This document shows, piece after piece, positions 9,068-18,080 of a DNA stretch of 64,000 bases. Source of the DNA: Nitrosovibrio tenuis (GTDB lineage Bacteria; Pseudomonadota; Gammaproteobacteria; Burkholderiales; Nitrosomonadaceae); contig NZ_FOBH01000007.1 in NCBI RefSeq assembly GCF_900109785.1, forward strand, positions 1 through 64,000, read 5' to 3'. The notes under the pieces were generated by a model. The model was not told the DNA's origin, ran no database searches, and saw only the letters and a list, made by a program, of their open reading frames with translations. Both the position numbers and the translations under genes were made by a program. How positions within the stretch are numbered: position 1 is the first letter of the stretch; each line of letters starts with the position of its first letter.

Positions 9068-9721
9068 CTACCTTGCTTTTCGAAACGTCAAGTTGATTCG
9101 ATACGGACCTGTCCGCGGATGATATCCTTCCTTGACCGGCAGCACGCCGTGATAGCGCAGCCTCGCCGGCCCTCCCCACACCATAACGTCACCGTGCATT
9201 AATGGTATTCGCATAGCCTTGTCTTCCCGTCGCAAGCCACCCCACAGAAATATGGCCGGGAGGCCCAGCGAAACGGAGACAATAGGCGCGCTGAAGTCGC
9301 GCTCGTCCTTGTCCTGGTGGAGCGATAGCCGAGCCCCTGCCTCATAGCGGTTGACCAGGCACGCATCGGGTTCGAAATCCTTGAACCCGGCACTTACAGC
9401 GGCGTCCTGCGCAAGGTTAAAAAACGCGCTGGGCATGCGAGGCCAGGGCTTGCCGCTTTCCGGATCTATCTGATCATAGCGGTACCCTGTGCGATCCGTT
9501 ACCCAGCCATAGGAGCCGCAATTCGTCATGGCGACAGACATGCGAAAACCGCCAGGCGTGATCATGTGGCGAAGCGGCGCCTCGGCTGTAATAAACCATA
9601 ATGCTTCGCAGACTGCATCTTCGTTCACTCGCGCGAAGCTTCGCAATACGACTGCGCCCGGACACAACTCTTCCCGCTGCGCCCGACACGGCGCCATATC
9701 TTCAAATAAACCGAACGTCAT
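9068..9721 (-). CDS. alkB: alkylated-DNA repair dioxygenase AlkB
   Basis: 2-oxoglutarate/Fe(II) dioxygenase that removes 1-methyladenine and 3-methylcytosine lesions from DNA. The iron ligands are visible as the HxD in SLHQDKDE and the distal His in LRYHGV; the 2OG-binding arginine lies in RINLTFR at the C-terminus. LGLPAIFLWGG and the NRYEAGARLSLHQD block are typical of AlkB. The frame extends to 9787, but I choose the ATG at 9721 because it begins MTFGLFEDM, which aligns with the E. coli start (MLDLFAD), giving 217 residues, the normal size. It is the last gene of an ada-led leftward operon and lies about 60 bp behind the broken oxygenase gene. Confidence 0.92.
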   Translation of the reverse strand: MTFGLFEDMAPCRAQREELCPGAVVLRSFARVNEDAVCEALWFITAEAPLRHMITPGGFRMSVAMTNCGSYGWVTDRTGYRYDQIDPESGKPWPRMPSAFFNLAQDAAVSAGFKDFEPDACLVNRYEAGARLSLHQDKDERDFSAPIVSVSLGLPAIFLWGGLRREDKAMRIPLMHGDVMVWGGPARLRYHGVLPVKEGYHPRTGPYRINLTFRKAR

Positions 9722-9783
9722 GCATATTTTCCTGTCCCTAAGAAAAACCTCAGACGAGTCTTCTTGGGATGGCGATTGAGACC

Positions 9784-10529
9784 TCACGTTGCGTCATGAA
9801 AAAAGATTCCTACCGTATGACGACGACCGGAGCGCAGGCGGCTAACGCCGTGCCGTAGTTGACCTTATGTAGCCCCAGGTGCCTTGCATCGGCCGGCGAT
9901 GCACAGCAAACAGGACAGCATCTCCCTGGCGAAGCGGAACAGCTTCAGGCCGTGACTGCATGCGCGGCCGCTGCTCAGTCAATACGAATTCGCCACCGGT
10001 AAAATTACGGCCCGGCTCGGGTAGCAGTATGGTGAGCTGAATCGGGAATACATGCTCGCCGTACAAATCCTGATGCAGGCAGTTATAGTCGCCAGGCTCG
10101 TATTGCAATAGCAGCGGAGTCGCGCTGGCCTGCCTCATGACAACGCTCGAGATAATCCGCGTGCTGCTTCGGGTAATGCATTTTGATGTCCATTGCCTTG
10201 CTCCAGCGATTGGCGATCGGCGCCAGCCGGAAATATATAAACGTCCGCAGTTGTGAAATGATGCTGGGCAGCGGATAGCTGAAATACTTGTATTCTCGCC
10301 GCCCGAAGCCGGGGCGGGCCATCGCGATCCGGCTGCGGAAAATTTCGTCCTTCGGATAAAGTCCGGCCAATGCATCGCATTCCTCAGGAGTAATGAGTTT
10401 TTCGATCACCGTGCATCCCTGCGCATCCAGGTCGTCCGACAGCCGTTTCAAATCAAGTTTATTCACTCGCCTGGCGATATCTCTGACAGGGATAATTTCG
10501 CGTAATTTCCTCGTCATCAGTGTATTCAC
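9784..10529 (-). pseudogene. 2OG-Fe(II) oxygenase between ada and alkB, disrupted by frameshifts
   Basis: Translation from the GTG at 10529 (or ATG 10517), 12 bp after the ada stop and behind GAGGAA, gives the N-terminal half of a prolyl-hydroxylase-like oxygenase up to [12 protein letters not shown] near 10125. The frame is then lost; the continuation [19 protein letters not shown], with the HxD iron motif, is in another frame. Near 9850-9865 a further shift, probably two small indels, is needed to reach the expected end [16 protein letters not shown]...FFHDAT, which stops at 9784-9786. The three pieces together make about 240 residues, the normal length for the 2OG oxygenase commonly encoded beside ada. 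As read here, no intact enzyme is produced. Confidence 0.75.
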
Positions 10530-10541
10530 GTTTGTATTTCC

Positions 10542-11645
10542 TCAAGCACCGTCACCTTCTCCCGTCCTCGACTCCTTCTTAAGAAGCGTCCGTTTGCGCT
10601 CGACACCCCAGCGGTAACCAGCGAGGCCGCCGTCGTTCCGCACTACACGATGACAGGGAATAGCGACTGCCAACGTGTTTGTCGCGCAGGCGTGCGCCAC
10701 CGCACGTACGGATTTCGACACGCCGATACTTGTGGCGAGATCAGTGTAGCTTACGGTCTGTCCCGCCGGAATTTCGCACAACGCCTGCCACACACGCTGC
10801 TGAAAGGCTGTACCGCGGACATCCAGCGGCAGATCCAGGCCGATGCCTGGTGCCTCGATAAATCCGACTACTTTAGCGACAAGCTCTTCGAAGTTCGCAT
10901 CCCCGCCGACCAGGTTGGCACGAGGAAAGCTATCTTGCAGGTCACGCGCAAGCTTGTCAGGATTGTCGCCCAGCAAAATTGCACAGATGCCGCGGTCGCT
11001 CTGGGCAACCAGGATGGAGCCAAGGGAACATTCGCCAACGGCAAAGCGGATTTCGGTGTTGGTGCCGCCAGCGCGGTAGCTGCTCGGCATCATGCCTAGA
11101 ACCTTGTTTGATTTTTCGTAAAAACGGCTATTGGAAGTGTAGCCCGCATCAAAAATTGCGTCCGTCACCATACTGCCGCGGCCGAGTTCGTCGCGCACTT
11201 TTTTTTCCCGCTGCGCCGCTGCATATTGCCGTGGCGTCAATCCGGTTGTTTGCTTGAAAATACGGTGAAAGTGATAGGCGCTCATGCCGACCTGCGTGGC
11301 CAAGTCTTCCAGGGAAATGGCGGTTTCCCATTTCTCGATGATGCGACAGGCTTGGGTCACCTTGGCAGCATATTGCTCAACCAGCTCAGGTCGGCCCGGC
11401 TGGCAACGCTTGCAGGGCCTGAAGCCAGCTTTCTCGGCCTCGTCGCAGGTCGCATAAAAACCGATATTCTCGGGCCGGGCCGGGCGAGCGGCGCATGATG
11501 GACGGCAGTACACACCCGTGGTCTTGACCCCGTAATAAAACTTGCCGTCAGCTTCGGTGTTACGCGCGATAATGTCAGTCCACCGGGGATCGTTGACCGT
11601 TTTAGCCGCTCGCTGCGCTCTTTGTCCTACTGTATTTAAACTCAT
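10542..11645 (-). CDS. ada: Ada: methylphosphotriester/O6-methylguanine-DNA methyltransferase and regulator
   Basis: Bifunctional repair protein and transcriptional activator of the adaptive response. The order is: an N-terminal Ada zinc domain with YCRPSC (Cys47, Cys51) and RPCKRCQPG, where one Cys accepts methyl groups from phosphotriesters; an AraC-type HTH (about 80-175) with SAYHFHRIFKQTTGLTPRQY; and a C-terminal methyltransferase with the PCHRVV active-site cysteine. The open frame extends to 11696, but an AAGGAG site 7 bp before the ATG at 11643-11645 fixes that start (367 residues). It leads the leftward operon with the broken oxygenase and alkB, so self-activation of the operon by methylated Ada is the expected regulation. 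Confidence 0.95.
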   Translation of the reverse strand: MSLNTVGQRAQRAAKTVNDPRWTDIIARNTEADGKFYYGVKTTGVYCRPSCAARPARPENIGFYATCDEAEKAGFRPCKRCQPGRPELVEQYAAKVTQACRIIEKWETAISLEDLATQVGMSAYHFHRIFKQTTGLTPRQYAAAQREKKVRDELGRGSMVTDAIFDAGYTSNSRFYEKSNKVLGMMPSSYRAGGTNTEIRFAVGECSLGSILVAQSDRGICAILLGDNPDKLARDLQDSFPRANLVGGDANFEELVAKVVGFIEAPGIGLDLPLDVRGTAFQQRVWQALCEIPAGQTVSYTDLATSIGVSKSVRAVAHACATNTLAVAIPCHRVVRNDGGLAGYRWGVERKRTLLKKESRTGEGDGA

Positions 11646-11842
11646 GGTGTACTCCTTCGGTTCGCGTTGTTGATCAACGTTGCAATTTAGCAACATCTCC
11701 CAGCCACCGCACTCCGAGTCTTGCTTTTCAATTCAGCCTTGCTGAGCGGCTCAAATTCGATCGTTTCGTTTGCCTCGGTTGACTCCATCAGCCTGAATAC
11801 CCCGCCGGCATTTCGCTGCGCTCGCCATTTCGGCGCCGCTGG

Positions 11843-12043
11843 TTATTGTCTATCGACCCATGCACGCGCCTCTACATTGGCGGCCTCATCCGCCTTGTCT
11901 TCATCGTGTAACGGTTCTACGAAGCTTTCGTAGACCACAACGCCTTTATCATCAAGAATCCTGTAGCGGCCATTCCAGAGACCGGTGCTGTCGTCTCGCT
12001 CCGACGCAGTAACAATACTGTATCCTTTATAACCAGCGTTCAT
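11843..12043 (-). CDS. small conserved hypothetical protein
   Basis: A 66-residue soluble protein starting MNAGYKGYSIVTASER, with a GGAGGATGAC ribosome region directly before the ATG at 12041-12043, which decides the start over the longer open frame to 12154. The sequence has alternating short strands (GRYRILDDKGVVVYES) and an acidic helical end, like small single-domain proteins found next to many proteobacterial genes. No catalytic motif is seen and I do not recognise a function. It is divergent from the permease gene to its right. Confidence 0.65.
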   Translation of the reverse strand: MNAGYKGYSIVTASERDDSTGLWNGRYRILDDKGVVVYESFVEPLHDEDKADEAANVEARAWVDRQ

Positions 12044-12298
12044 GTCATCCTCCACAAATAATCTATTAAGAATGATAGTCAGGTAATTCACAAATATCCA
12101 TGTTATTTGAATGTCATCGAATGGACGCGGGGAAGAAAATTCCGTGGTATCCATTCTTCACCGCCCCGGCACCGCAATAGTATCGCTTCGCATATTACTC
12201 CGCCCGTTCCCTCTGGTTTAGAATACGCTATTGCTCAACCTGCAGAGCCTGAGTCGCTTGTACGGATAGCGCCGCCGTCCTCAACCGGAGAACACAGA

Positions 12299-13774
12299 TT
12301 GTTGTTTAAGCGTATCAAATCGTTGGATCATATCCTTGAATCAGCCCAAAAAAAGGGGCTCAAGCGCCAGCTCGGGGCCTTCGATTTGACGATGCTTGGA
12401 ATCGGCGCCATCATCGGAACCGGCATTTTCGTATTGACATCGGTTGCCGCCGCCAAGGCCGGTCCTGGCATGATGTATTCGTTTATCATCGCCGGGCTGG
12501 TTTGCGCGCTGGCAGCGCTGGTCTATTCCGAGATCGCCGCAATAGTGCCGGTTGCTGGATCGGCTTATACCTACTCCTACGCGATATTTGGCGAACTGAC
12601 CGCCTGGATGGTGGGCTGGGCACTTATTCTTGAATATGCGGTCGCGGCAGCCGCGGTGGCCGTCGGATGGTCCGGCTACATCAACGGTTTCCTGCATGAG
12701 GTAGGCTATGGCCTACCCCTGGCACTGACTGCCGGTCCCTATGATACGGTTATTGTGGCACCCCATACCAACGCAGGCACAACAGTAGTCACCGCTTCAG
12801 GTGGATTCAATTTGCTGGCGTTCCTGGTCTCGCTTTTCGTTACTTTTCTGCTGATTATAGGCACATCGAAGAGCGCCCGATTCACCGCCATTCTGGTGAT
12901 TGTAAAAATTATCGCGCTTGCGGCATTCATTTTTCTCGCCCTGCCCGCCGTCAACGCCGTCAACTTCGACCCCATGCTACCCAATGGCTGGGGTACCCCG
13001 TTTTCCGGTGTCGGAGTGCTCGGCGCGGCCGCTTCCATATTCTTTGCCTATATCGGGTTCGATGCCGTCTCGACTGCGGCGGAAGAAACGAAAAATCCCA
13101 ATCGTAATGTCCCCATAGGACTCATCGGTTCCTTGACGATTTGTACCGTTATTTATCTGATTGTCGCCTATGCCGCGGTAGGCGCTGTGGGGGCTCAACC
13201 AGGGAGCGAGCTGTCCTTATCCAAGGAACCCCTGGCATTCGTATTACGCGAGGTGGGATACCCTTCTGTCGGCAACTGGGTCGCGTCCGCTGCCATCGTG
13301 GCCCTCCCTTCTGTAGTGCTGATGATGATTTACGGGCAGACGAGAGTACTGTTTACCATGGCGCGAGACGGACTTTTGCCAACGGTTTTCTCCCACGTGC
13401 ATGAGCGCTTTCATACCCCGCATATCGTAACCATGGTGACAGGCGTGGCTGTCGCCTTGTTCGCCGCGATGTTCCCGGTGGGAATGCTCGCCGACATCTC
13501 GAACTCCGGCACGCTCTTCGCATTCTTTATGGTGTCGCTGGGCGTAATGGTGCTGCGCCGCCGCGAGCCGGATCTTCACCGGCCCTTCAAAACACCATTT
13601 ATCTGGATCGTCGGACCCATGGCAATGGCCGGTTGTACCCTGCTGTTCGTCAGCCTGGGTTGGGGAACGATCAGGCTTTTCCTGTACTGGGCGGTTATCG
13701 GCCTGATCGTCTATTACGGTTATGCTCACAGACATAGCCATTTGAGCAAGCTTCCCACAAGCCGTAGCGAATGA
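12299..13774 (+). CDS. APC-superfamily amino acid permease
   Basis: Inner-membrane amino acid/polyamine transporter with about twelve hydrophobic segments. The N-terminal family signature LTMLGIGAIIGTGIFVLT (TM1) and the TM6 region SIFFAYIGFDAVSTAAEE are typical of the cationic-amino-acid-transporter branch (YfnA-like). The open frame begins at 12107 with an ATG, but the first 64 codons look unlike any permease start. A TTG at 12299, 8 nt after GGAG and just before LFKRIKSLDHIL (the common start of this family), gives 491 residues, the usual length; I prefer it. The substrate is not predictable. It stands alone between two small genes. Confidence 0.85.
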   Translation: MLFKRIKSLDHILESAQKKGLKRQLGAFDLTMLGIGAIIGTGIFVLTSVAAAKAGPGMMYSFIIAGLVCALAALVYSEIAAIVPVAGSAYTYSYAIFGELTAWMVGWALILEYAVAAAAVAVGWSGYINGFLHEVGYGLPLALTAGPYDTVIVAPHTNAGTTVVTASGGFNLLAFLVSLFVTFLLIIGTSKSARFTAILVIVKIIALAAFIFLALPAVNAVNFDPMLPNGWGTPFSGVGVLGAAASIFFAYIGFDAVSTAAEETKNPNRNVPIGLIGSLTICTVIYLIVAYAAVGAVGAQPGSELSLSKEPLAFVLREVGYPSVGNWVASAAIVALPSVVLMMIYGQTRVLFTMARDGLLPTVFSHVHERFHTPHIVTMVTGVAVALFAAMFPVGMLADISNSGTLFAFFMVSLGVMVLRRREPDLHRPFKTPFIWIVGPMAMAGCTLLFVSLGWGTIRLFLYWAVIGLIVYYGYAHRHSHLSKLPTSRSE

Positions 13775-14020
13775 AGCAAAGCCTGTCATTTCCCTGCGAA
13801 TCTCCACCATGAGGTAAAACCTTTATCTAAACATGGGTTTGCATTAGCCCAACTTATAAAAAAATATCACGTCGGCATTGAACTCGTACACATAATCATC
13901 AGTCGTATGAATTCTTAAGTCTGAGATGGCAGCTTTTGCCATTCGAACGTGGCCCAGCCTTAAGAGATGTGTAACAGACCCACCGACGAATTATTTTTTA
14001 TAAATTTTTATGGAGGATAT

Positions 14021-14551
14021 ATGAAAAACAGCATGCTCATGCTCGGCGTTGCTCTGATTGTCCCCATGTTTTCAGCCACAGTCCAGGCAGCCGTCCCTGA
14101 CGACGCGCAGATTGCGGCGATTGTCGTCGCCGCCAATCAGGTCGATATCGATGCCGGCAAACTGGCCGAATCCAAGGCATCCAATGCAGACGTCAAGGCA
14201 TTCGCCCACCGCATGATTGCCGATCACTCAGATGTAAATAAACAGGCGGTAGACCTGGTGACCAAGCTGAAAGTCACGCCAAAGGATAACCCGACCAGCG
14301 AAAGCCTGAGGTCGGGCGGCGATAAGAATATTGCGCATCTTAAAACACTGAGTGGTGCTGCCTTCGACAAAGCATATATCGATCACGAAGTGACTTATCA
14401 CGAACAGGTGCTCGACGCAGTGGATAAGACACTTATCCCCAATGCAAAGAACGAAGAGTTGAAAGCACTGCTGGTAAAGGTACGGCCATCGTTTGTCTCG
14501 CATATTGAGCATGCAAAACAAGTCAAGGCGGCGCTGCATAAAAAGCACTGA
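14021..14551 (+). CDS. DUF4142 secreted helical protein
   Basis: A 176-residue protein with a GGAGG site 5 nt before the ATG at 14021, which excludes the earlier in-frame ATG at 13967. A signal peptide ends near TVQAA (residue 23). The mature part is a four-helix-bundle type domain: AANQVDIDAGKLAESKASNADVK..FAHRMIADHSDVNK followed by two further helices with the AHLKTLSGAAFDKAYIDHEV pattern, characteristic of DUF4142, a ferritin-like periplasmic family. Members are often linked to envelope stress; no enzymatic function is established. It stands alone, with about 315 bp of non-coding DNA behind it. Confidence 0.85.
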   Translation: MKNSMLMLGVALIVPMFSATVQAAVPDDAQIAAIVVAANQVDIDAGKLAESKASNADVKAFAHRMIADHSDVNKQAVDLVTKLKVTPKDNPTSESLRSGGDKNIAHLKTLSGAAFDKAYIDHEVTYHEQVLDAVDKTLIPNAKNEELKALLVKVRPSFVSHIEHAKQVKAALHKKH

Positions 14552-14867
14552 CCAGCCCGCCAGACCATCTCGCTAGGGAAACCGGGACAAGTCCTCTGCC
14601 AATAGCTTGGTTGACAGTCTGCCGGCAGCGCGCTGGCGATCTGTTGCAAAGCAGAGGTTATCCTGAGTTTCTCTAGCTCCAGCCCCCGCTAGAGCGCGCA
14701 ACCCCGCCGTTGATGTATACGTCCGCCGTTTTTTAGCTTCATGTTGCGCTCTCCGTCGTTTTGTTCTTTCCATGCTGTACACTTCCGTTAAAACGACGAT
14801 AAGCCCAGAGCAGAACTCTGTCTTATAATCAAAGCATCAGCCAAAAACATCCCCAAACCCACTGCTT
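14552..14867. other. intergenic, nothing identified
   Basis: About 315 bp after the DUF4142 gene. Open frames on both strands are short and featureless. No clear terminator with a T-tract or promoter pair was found. The glycoside hydrolase gene to the right must be transcribed from within or upstream of this stretch. Confidence 0.4.
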
Positions 14868-16562
14868 GTGAGCCTATTCTTGAATAGGGTTATGGCCGCA
14901 GAATCTGCAAAATTTACCTCCACCAGCCATTCAGATAGAGAGTGGTGGAAGAAAACCACGGTTTATCAAATCTACCCCCGCTCGTTTTTCGATAGCAATG
15001 ATGATGGCGTTGGCGATATACCGGGCATTATCGAAAAACTCGATTATCTTGAAGATCTTGGTTACGAAACAATCTGGATTTCGCCCTTTACCCAAAGTCC
15101 GCAGAGAGATTTTGGATATGATATCAGCGACTACTTCTCGATCTCTCCAGAATACGGCGACATGGCGCTTTTTGAAAAGCTGGTGCGTGAGGTGCATGCC
15201 AGGCGTATGAAGCTCGTGTTCGACCTGGTGCTGAACCATACTTCCAACGAGCACCCGTGGTTCAAGGAATCGGCAAGTTCCCGCGATAATCCGAAGGCTG
15301 ACTGGTATATCTGGAAAGACGGGACAGGAAAAAATGGCACCAAGCCCCCGAATAATTGGCGCGCAATGGCGGGCAATAAGGCTTGGACTTATTACCCGGA
15401 ACGAAAGCAGTTCAATTACACCGCCTTCCTGCCTTTTCAGCCCGACCTGAACTACCATAATCCCGATGTAAAGCGAGCCATGTTCGATGTTGTCAGGTTC
15501 TGGTTAAACAAGGGCGTTGATGGCTTCCGGCTGGATATTATCAGTGCTATTTACGAAGATTCCACACTCCGCAAAAATCCGCCCAGCTTCCGGTTAGCTC
15601 CATCGGATAAATCGCTATCCATTTTCTTCCAGCACCTGAAAAACAATTTTCTCCACGAGAAAAGCTTCGTGTTCGCTACCGAATTACGAAGTGTCGTGGA
15701 TGAGTTTGCTAATCCGAAAAGAGTCCTGATAGGCGAATCGCACGGCGACGAAGCAGTCATCAATCGGTTTTGCTATCTCGATGGCAAGGATGGCCTGGAC
15801 GCCATCTTTCTTTTCAAGGCGGTTTCAACCCCATTCAAAGCGGAAAGCTACCGGCAAATGCTGATGAAGTTTGAAAAACATTTTCCGGAACCCCTGATAC
15901 CCACCCTCGTCTTCGCTAATCACGATCGTACCCGCGTGATCAGCCGATTGGGAGGCAGCATTGAAAAAGCAAAATTACTGGCGCTTTTTCAGTTTACTTG
16001 CAGAGGCATTCCCTTCACATACTTTGGGGATGAGATCGGTATACCCAGGGTAAGAATTCCACTCAAGCAGGGAAAGGATGCAATCGCCATGCAGCTTAGC
16101 TGGATTCCACAGGCTCTGGTTGACCGCAGTATCGAGATTCTCAACCGCGACGAATGCCGTACGCCGATGTTATGGAACTCAAAACCGAACGCGGGTTTTT
16201 GTGATCACGCAACCAAACCATGGCTGCCTGTGGCTGAAAATTTCAACGAAATAAATGTCGAGAAGCAGGTGGCGGACCCTTGCTCGCTTTTCAACTTTTA
16301 CAAAAAGCTTATCCGGCTACGAAACGCGACCCCGGCGCTACATGGGGGAAGTCTGGAGATCGCGCACGACTTATGCGATAAAAAGATCCTGGCCTATTAC
16401 CGAATTTCCGATGACGAAAAATATATGGTGGTACTCAACATGTCCAAATATCGGGTTGAAAATCCGGTAAACAGTGAAGTTTTGCTTTCAACTCACCCTC
16501 AAGGTGGTGCGCATCAATTACATCCATTTGAAGGAAGAGTGATGAGGCTAAGGAACACGTGA
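14868..16562 (+). CDS. GH13 alpha-glucosidase (oligo-1,6-glucosidase-like)
   Basis: A 564-residue glycoside hydrolase of family 13, likely acting on the non-reducing end of alpha-glucosides. The entry motif WWKKTTVYQIYPRSF and the (beta/alpha)8 conserved regions are visible: FDLVLNHTS (region I), GFRLDII with nucleophile D223 (region II), LIGESHG with acid/base E290 (region III) and FANHD with transition-state D353 (region IV). A C-terminal beta domain follows to the end. The length fits alpha-glucosidases and trehalulose/isomaltulose enzymes of subfamilies 23/31. The start may be this GTG or the ATG at 14892; neither has a strong ribosome site. No signal peptide is evident, so it is probably cytoplasmic. 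The next gene is another glycosidase. Confidence 0.88.
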   Translation: MSLFLNRVMAAESAKFTSTSHSDREWWKKTTVYQIYPRSFFDSNDDGVGDIPGIIEKLDYLEDLGYETIWISPFTQSPQRDFGYDISDYFSISPEYGDMALFEKLVREVHARRMKLVFDLVLNHTSNEHPWFKESASSRDNPKADWYIWKDGTGKNGTKPPNNWRAMAGNKAWTYYPERKQFNYTAFLPFQPDLNYHNPDVKRAMFDVVRFWLNKGVDGFRLDIISAIYEDSTLRKNPPSFRLAPSDKSLSIFFQHLKNNFLHEKSFVFATELRSVVDEFANPKRVLIGESHGDEAVINRFCYLDGKDGLDAIFLFKAVSTPFKAESYRQMLMKFEKHFPEPLIPTLVFANHDRTRVISRLGGSIEKAKLLALFQFTCRGIPFTYFGDEIGIPRVRIPLKQGKDAIAMQLSWIPQALVDRSIEILNRDECRTPMLWNSKPNAGFCDHATKPWLPVAENFNEINVEKQVADPCSLFNFYKKLIRLRNATPALHGGSLEIAHDLCDKKILAYYRISDDEKYMVVLNMSKYRVENPVNSEVLLSTHPQGGAHQLHPFEGRVMRLRNT

Positions 16563-16688
16563 ACAGACTTGATGGGCCGAAGTCGTTAACCCGGTGCACC
16601 GCAAAAAACTGCTCGACAATTCCTGTTCAGAAATTCGCTAACCAATCGTACAACGCTCCAGGAAGAGTTCGTTAAGGAATTCCTTACA

Positions 16689-17975
16689 ATGAGCAATACC
16701 GATGCCGAATTGGAAAAAATACAACGGCAAGCGTTCAGTTATTTTCTGCATGAGACGAATCCCGCCAACGGGTTGGTTATTGATAAGACTTCGCCTGACT
16801 GGCCGGCAAGCATTGCGGCCACCGGCCTGGCGCTGGCCGCCTACCCGATTGGCGTCGAACGTGGACTCATGTCTCGCGCGGCGGCGGTGGAGCGCACCCT
16901 CGCTACCCTGCGTTTTTTTTGGCATAGTCCACAAGGCCCCGAGCCCGACGCAACCGGCTACAAGGGTTTCTATTACCATTTTCTCGACATGCAAACGGGC
17001 CGGCGCGCCTGGAAAAGCGAACTATCAACCGTAGACAGCGCTTTCCTGCTGGCGGGCGCATTAACAGCCAAGGTTTATTTCGATGCGGATTCGGCGGATG
17101 AAAATGAAATCCGGGAGCTCTCCGACGCGCTCTACCGTCGTGCAGACTGGCAATGGGCACAGAATCATGGCGAGACCGTAACCCATGGCTGGAAACCGGA
17201 GAGCGGCTTTCTCCGATACCGCTGGGAAGGCTACGATGAAGCGCTGCTGCTATATACGCTAGGGCTGGGTTCGCCTACGCACCCGCTCGCTAAAAGCAGC
17301 TATACAGCATGGGCAAGTACATACGCATGGGTACAAAGTTATGGTTATGAATATCTCCATGCGGGACCTTTGTTTACCCACCAGTTCTCGCATATATGGA
17401 TCGATTTCCGCAATATCCAGGATGCTTATATGCGGGAAAAAGGCATCGATTATTTCGAGAATAGCCGCCGCGCAACCTATATCCAGCAGCAATATGCAAT
17501 GCACAACCCCTTCAAGTTCTCGGGCTACGACAGACGCTGCTGGGGGATCACCGCGAGCGATGGACCAGGCCCTTGCGTGATGGAGGTCAATGGGGTCAAG
17601 CGTAGATTTTTTGACTATATTGCGCGTGGTGTCCCGTATGGGCCCGACGATGGCACGGTTGCACCTTGGGCCATGGTGGCTTCGCTCCCGTTCGCGCCCG
17701 AGATCGTGCTGCCGGCATTGGATTACTGCATTCACCACATCAAATTGACCGCGGGCAATCCCTATGGGTTCAAAGCAACCTTTAACCCTACCTATCCGGA
17801 TAAATCCGGCAACGCCTATGGATGGGTATCCAAATGGCATTTCGGAATCAACCAGGGGCCCATCGTTCTCATGATTGAAAATTACCGCACCGGCTTCTTG
17901 TGGCAATTGATGCGCAACTGCAGGTATATAGTTAACGGACTACGGCGGGCGGGGTTTACCGGAGGTTGGCTGTGA
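16689..17975 (+). CDS. glucoamylase-family protein (GH144-like, PF10091)
   Basis: A 428-residue (alpha/alpha)6-barrel type protein. The sequence has the family blocks IQRQAFSYFLHETNPANGLV at the start, GFYYHFLDMQTGRR, STVDSAFLLAG, a WEGYDEALLLYTLGLGSPTH segment, HQFSHIWIDFR and CWGITASDGPG. These are the conserved regions of the so-called glucoamylase family seen in beta-1,2-glucan-active enzymes (GH144) and in the C-terminal half of cyclic glucan synthases. There is no signal peptide. It begins about 125 bp after the GH13 gene on the same strand, so the two may be co-transcribed. A role in trimming beta-1,2-glucan or another osmoregulated glucan is inferred; the substrate is not proven. Confidence 0.8.
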   Translation: MSNTDAELEKIQRQAFSYFLHETNPANGLVIDKTSPDWPASIAATGLALAAYPIGVERGLMSRAAAVERTLATLRFFWHSPQGPEPDATGYKGFYYHFLDMQTGRRAWKSELSTVDSAFLLAGALTAKVYFDADSADENEIRELSDALYRRADWQWAQNHGETVTHGWKPESGFLRYRWEGYDEALLLYTLGLGSPTHPLAKSSYTAWASTYAWVQSYGYEYLHAGPLFTHQFSHIWIDFRNIQDAYMREKGIDYFENSRRATYIQQQYAMHNPFKFSGYDRRCWGITASDGPGPCVMEVNGVKRRFFDYIARGVPYGPDDGTVAPWAMVASLPFAPEIVLPALDYCIHHIKLTAGNPYGFKATFNPTYPDKSGNAYGWVSKWHFGINQGPIVLMIENYRTGFLWQLMRNCRYIVNGLRRAGFTGGWL

Positions 17976-18080
17976 GCCGCAGCCTGCATAACTCCGGGCG
18001 CGATGGGCTAACAGACTCAAAAGTGACCGCCAACCTCTATCTCGAAAATTGTGGGGCTGAACGTTCCCTCGGCCATTTAC

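Noticed and set aside
12107-12298. N-terminal extension of the amino acid permease
   Set aside because: The 64 codons are unlike any permease; a TTG with GGAG at 12299 precedes the conserved start.
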